Of a stretch of 16,693 nucleotides of DNA, positions 14,954 to 16,693 are shown in pieces. A program made the translations under genes and the position numbers. The stretch spans positions 1 through 16,693 of the forward strand of contig UROA01000023.1 of the NCBI GenBank assembly GCA_900549355.1, given 5' to 3'. The notes under the pieces were generated by a model. That model made no database searches. It was not told where the DNA came from and worked only from the letters and a program-made list of their open reading frames with translations. Position 1 is the stretch's first letter. Each line of letters begins with the position of its first letter. This stretch comes from an uncultured Collinsella sp. (GTDB lineage Bacteria > Actinomycetota > Coriobacteriia > Coriobacteriales > Coriobacteriaceae).

Positions 14954-16420
14954 TTGTCACAGTTCACCGATATCAGCCGCATTAACGTGTGCGGCGGCGA
15001 CGGCGGAGCCGGATGCATGTCGTTTAGGCGCGAGGCATTTGTCCCCAAGGGCGGCCCCGATGGCGGCGACGGCGGTCGTGGCGGCAATGTCGTCATCCAG
15101 GCCGATGCTCAGCTGTCTTCGCTGATCGATTACCGCTTTAAGCATCACTTCCGCGCCGAGCGCGGCACACACGGGCAGGGTGCCCGTCGTAACGGTAAGA
15201 GCGGCGAGGACCTGATTCTCAAGGTCCCTATGGGTACCGTGGTGCGGGAGCTCGACCCCGAGACGCAGACCCCGATGTTCGAGATTGCCGATCTGGTGCA
15301 CGATGGCGAGCGCGTCGTCGTGGCGCCCGGCGGTGCCGGCGGCCTGGGCAACACGCACTTTGTGACGTCGGTGCGCCGCGCGCCCGCGTTCGCTCAGCTG
15401 GGCGAACCGGCCGAGGAGCACTGGATTGAGCTCGAGATGAAGCTTATGGCCGATGCCGCGCTTGTGGGCTTTCCCTCGGTGGGTAAGTCATCGCTCATCG
15501 CGCGCATGAGTGCCGCCCGCCCCAAGATTGCCGACTACCCGTTTACCACGCTCGTGCCGAACCTCGGCATGGTGCGTGCCGGCGAATATTCTTACGTCGT
15601 TGCTGACGTCCCCGGTCTTATCGAAGGTGCGAGCGAGGGTAAGGGCCTGGGTCACCAGTTCTTGCGCCACATTGAGCGTACGGCCCTGATCATGCACGTC
15701 GTCGACATGACGGGTGGTTTTGAGGATCGCAATCCGGTCGAGGATTACCACATCATCAACCGCGAGCTCGAGCAGTATGGCGCCGAGCTTTCGGAGCGTC
15801 CGCAGATCGTCGTTGCCAACAAGTGCGATGCGCCGGGCACGGCCGACAAGATTGCCGACCTCAAGCGCGCAGCGCTCGACGATGGACATATGTTCTTTGC
15901 CGTGTCTGCCGTGACGGGCGCCGGCCTCAATACGCTGATGCTTGCCGTGGGCGAGCAGGTGGCTAAGCTGCGCGCCGAGTTGGCTGTCTCGGATGAGCCG
16001 GTCGTTCTGCGCGACGATGAGTGGGAGCGCCGTCGCCTGCAGCGTGAGAAGCGTTTCCGCATTGTTCAGGAAGAGCCCGGTGCCTTCCGCGTGGTCGGTC
16101 GTGCCATTGAGCGTATGGTCATCCAGACCGACTGGGAAAACGAGGAAGCCGTCATTTACCTGCAGCATAAGTTTGCGCGTATGGGTGTTGACGACGCGCT
16201 CGAGAAGGCCGGTTGCCGTGCGGGCGACGAGGTCCGCATTTGCCAGCGCGCCTTTGACTTTGAGGGTGCCGAGGACTTCTCGGAGTACGAGGAGCTCGAG
16301 GATGCTGGCGAGGACGTTGCCGTTGAAGCCATTGACGTGGCCGATGCTGCGGATGAGGGCGTCGAGGTTGTCGATGCGGCGGATGCCGCGGGCGATGCCG
16401 AGACCTCGGAGGGCGAGTAA
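14954..16420 (+). CDS. obgE: GTPase Obg (CgtA), ribosome assembly and stress
   Basis: 488 residues, among the longer members of the family. Obg is an essential GTPase that binds the 50S subunit and links its assembly to nutrient state. Domains in order: the glycine-rich Obg domain (1-160, with GGDGGAGCMSFRREAFVPKG); the G domain with G1 GFPSVGKS (172-179), G2 DYPFTT (194-199), G3 DVPG (218-221), G4 NKCD (289-292) and G5 SAV (318-320); the C-terminal OCT domain at about 355-435; and an acidic tail of roughly 50 residues made mostly of Ala, Asp, Glu and Val. The start is TTG 14954, placed 8 bases after AGGAGG (14940-14945); no ATG lies near. It is preceded by a terminator, so its mRNA may come from read-through of the rplU-rpmA message or from a promoter inside that hairpin. 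nadD starts 3 bases after its stop. Confidence 0.96.
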   Translation: MSQFTDISRINVCGGDGGAGCMSFRREAFVPKGGPDGGDGGRGGNVVIQADAQLSSLIDYRFKHHFRAERGTHGQGARRNGKSGEDLILKVPMGTVVRELDPETQTPMFEIADLVHDGERVVVAPGGAGGLGNTHFVTSVRRAPAFAQLGEPAEEHWIELEMKLMADAALVGFPSVGKSSLIARMSAARPKIADYPFTTLVPNLGMVRAGEYSYVVADVPGLIEGASEGKGLGHQFLRHIERTALIMHVVDMTGGFEDRNPVEDYHIINRELEQYGAELSERPQIVVANKCDAPGTADKIADLKRAALDDGHMFFAVSAVTGAGLNTLMLAVGEQVAKLRAELAVSDEPVVLRDDEWERRRLQREKRFRIVQEEPGAFRVVGRAIERMVIQTDWENEEAVIYLQHKFARMGVDDALEKAGCRAGDEVRICQRAFDFEGAEDFSEYEELEDAGEDVAVEAIDVADAADEGVEVVDAADAAGDAETSEGE

Positions 16421-16423
16421 GCC

Positions 16424-16693
16424 ATGTCGCTGCGCGGTGGAATCGGTCTGCCCGAGCTTCCTCTAGAGGACGGGCAGGAGTTTAGGCTCGGCATTATGGG
16501 TGGCACCTTTGATCCCATCCATTACGGGCACCTGGTGACCGCTGAGCAGGCGCGTGAGTCCCTCGACTTGGATGCCGTGCTCTTTATGCCGGCGGGCACG
16601 CCTGCCTTTAAGCTTGACAAGCCGGTGACGCCTGCCGAGGACCGTTATGCCATGACGGTCCTCGCCACCGCCGCGCACCCGGCCTTTTTGGCG
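16424..16693 (+). CDS. nadD: Nicotinate-nucleotide adenylyltransferase, N-terminal part
   Basis: The first 90 codons are present and the gene runs off the window. NadD joins nicotinate mononucleotide and ATP to give deamido-NAD, a step in NAD synthesis. After a ~20-residue leader rich in Gly, Leu and acidic residues, GIMGGTFDPIHYGHLVTAEQA (residues 23-43) is the nucleotidyltransferase signature with the HxGH motif at 33-36. VLFMPAGTPAFKLDK fits the next conserved part of NadD, in which the Lys lies in the substrate region. ATG 16424 follows GGAGGG (16408-16413) by 10 bases, that site being within the end of obgE, so the two are coupled in one transcript. The obgE-nadD order is common in bacteria. 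Confidence 0.93.
   Translation, partial: MSLRGGIGLPELPLEDGQEFRLGIMGGTFDPIHYGHLVTAEQARESLDLDAVLFMPAGTPAFKLDKPVTPAEDRYAMTVLATAAHPAFLA

Noticed and set aside
1..16693. Mobile elements, CRISPR arrays, tRNA/rRNA genes, defence or biosynthetic clusters
   Set aside because: I looked for transposase or integrase proteins, regularly spaced repeats and tRNA-like folds and saw none; apart from short intergenic gaps the window is filled by conserved genes.

Overview
The window is a high-GC stretch in which all genes lie on the plus strand. It carries conserved housekeeping genes: cell-wall elongation, ribosomal proteins, a ribosome-assembly GTPase and NAD synthesis. GC-rich codon use, frequent TTG starts, the mreBCD-PBP2-rodA order and the radical SAM/DUF2344-rplU-rpmA-obgE-nadD order suggest an actinobacterium of class Coriobacteriia. 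Collinsella is the genus I would guess first. That assignment rests on family knowledge and overall look, not on a database search.

Layout. Positions 3-1157 are the 3' end of a P-type cation ATPase gene. Positions 1261-4369 hold a double-zinc-ribbon membrane protein, a cytoplasmic cyclophilin, and a TPR protein with one membrane helix and an external domain. A hairpin and a likely promoter (4392-4439) precede the rod-shape operon: mreB, mreC, mreD, PBP2 (mrdA) and rodA (4485-10445). This set encodes the cytoskeletal filament, its membrane adaptors and the paired glycosyltransferase/transpeptidase that build lateral wall. Tight spacing continues into a DUF697-type membrane protein (10464-11393), a radical SAM gene (11404-13327) and a DUF2344 gene overlapping it by 4 bases (13324-14136). 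A strong promoter inside the end of that gene drives rplU-rpmA. An intrinsic terminator follows, then obgE and the start of nadD, which runs off the window.

The clearest anomaly is in the radical SAM gene. A 46-base insertion, an imperfect tandem copy of the Fe-S motif region, breaks the reading frame. In the first copy two of the three cluster cysteine codons read as tryptophan. As written, the gene cannot make a working enzyme. It is either a real pseudogene or a sequencing/assembly error in a GC-rich palindromic spot.

Other points worth checking: a terminator that sits directly against the obgE ribosome binding site; a PBP2 with an extra N-terminal helix and unusual active-site context; a DUF697 protein with what looks like a degenerate GTPase domain attached to the rod operon; and heavy use of TTG starts. 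I see no mobile element, CRISPR array, tRNA, rRNA or defence system. I do not see evidence for a wholly new system here.
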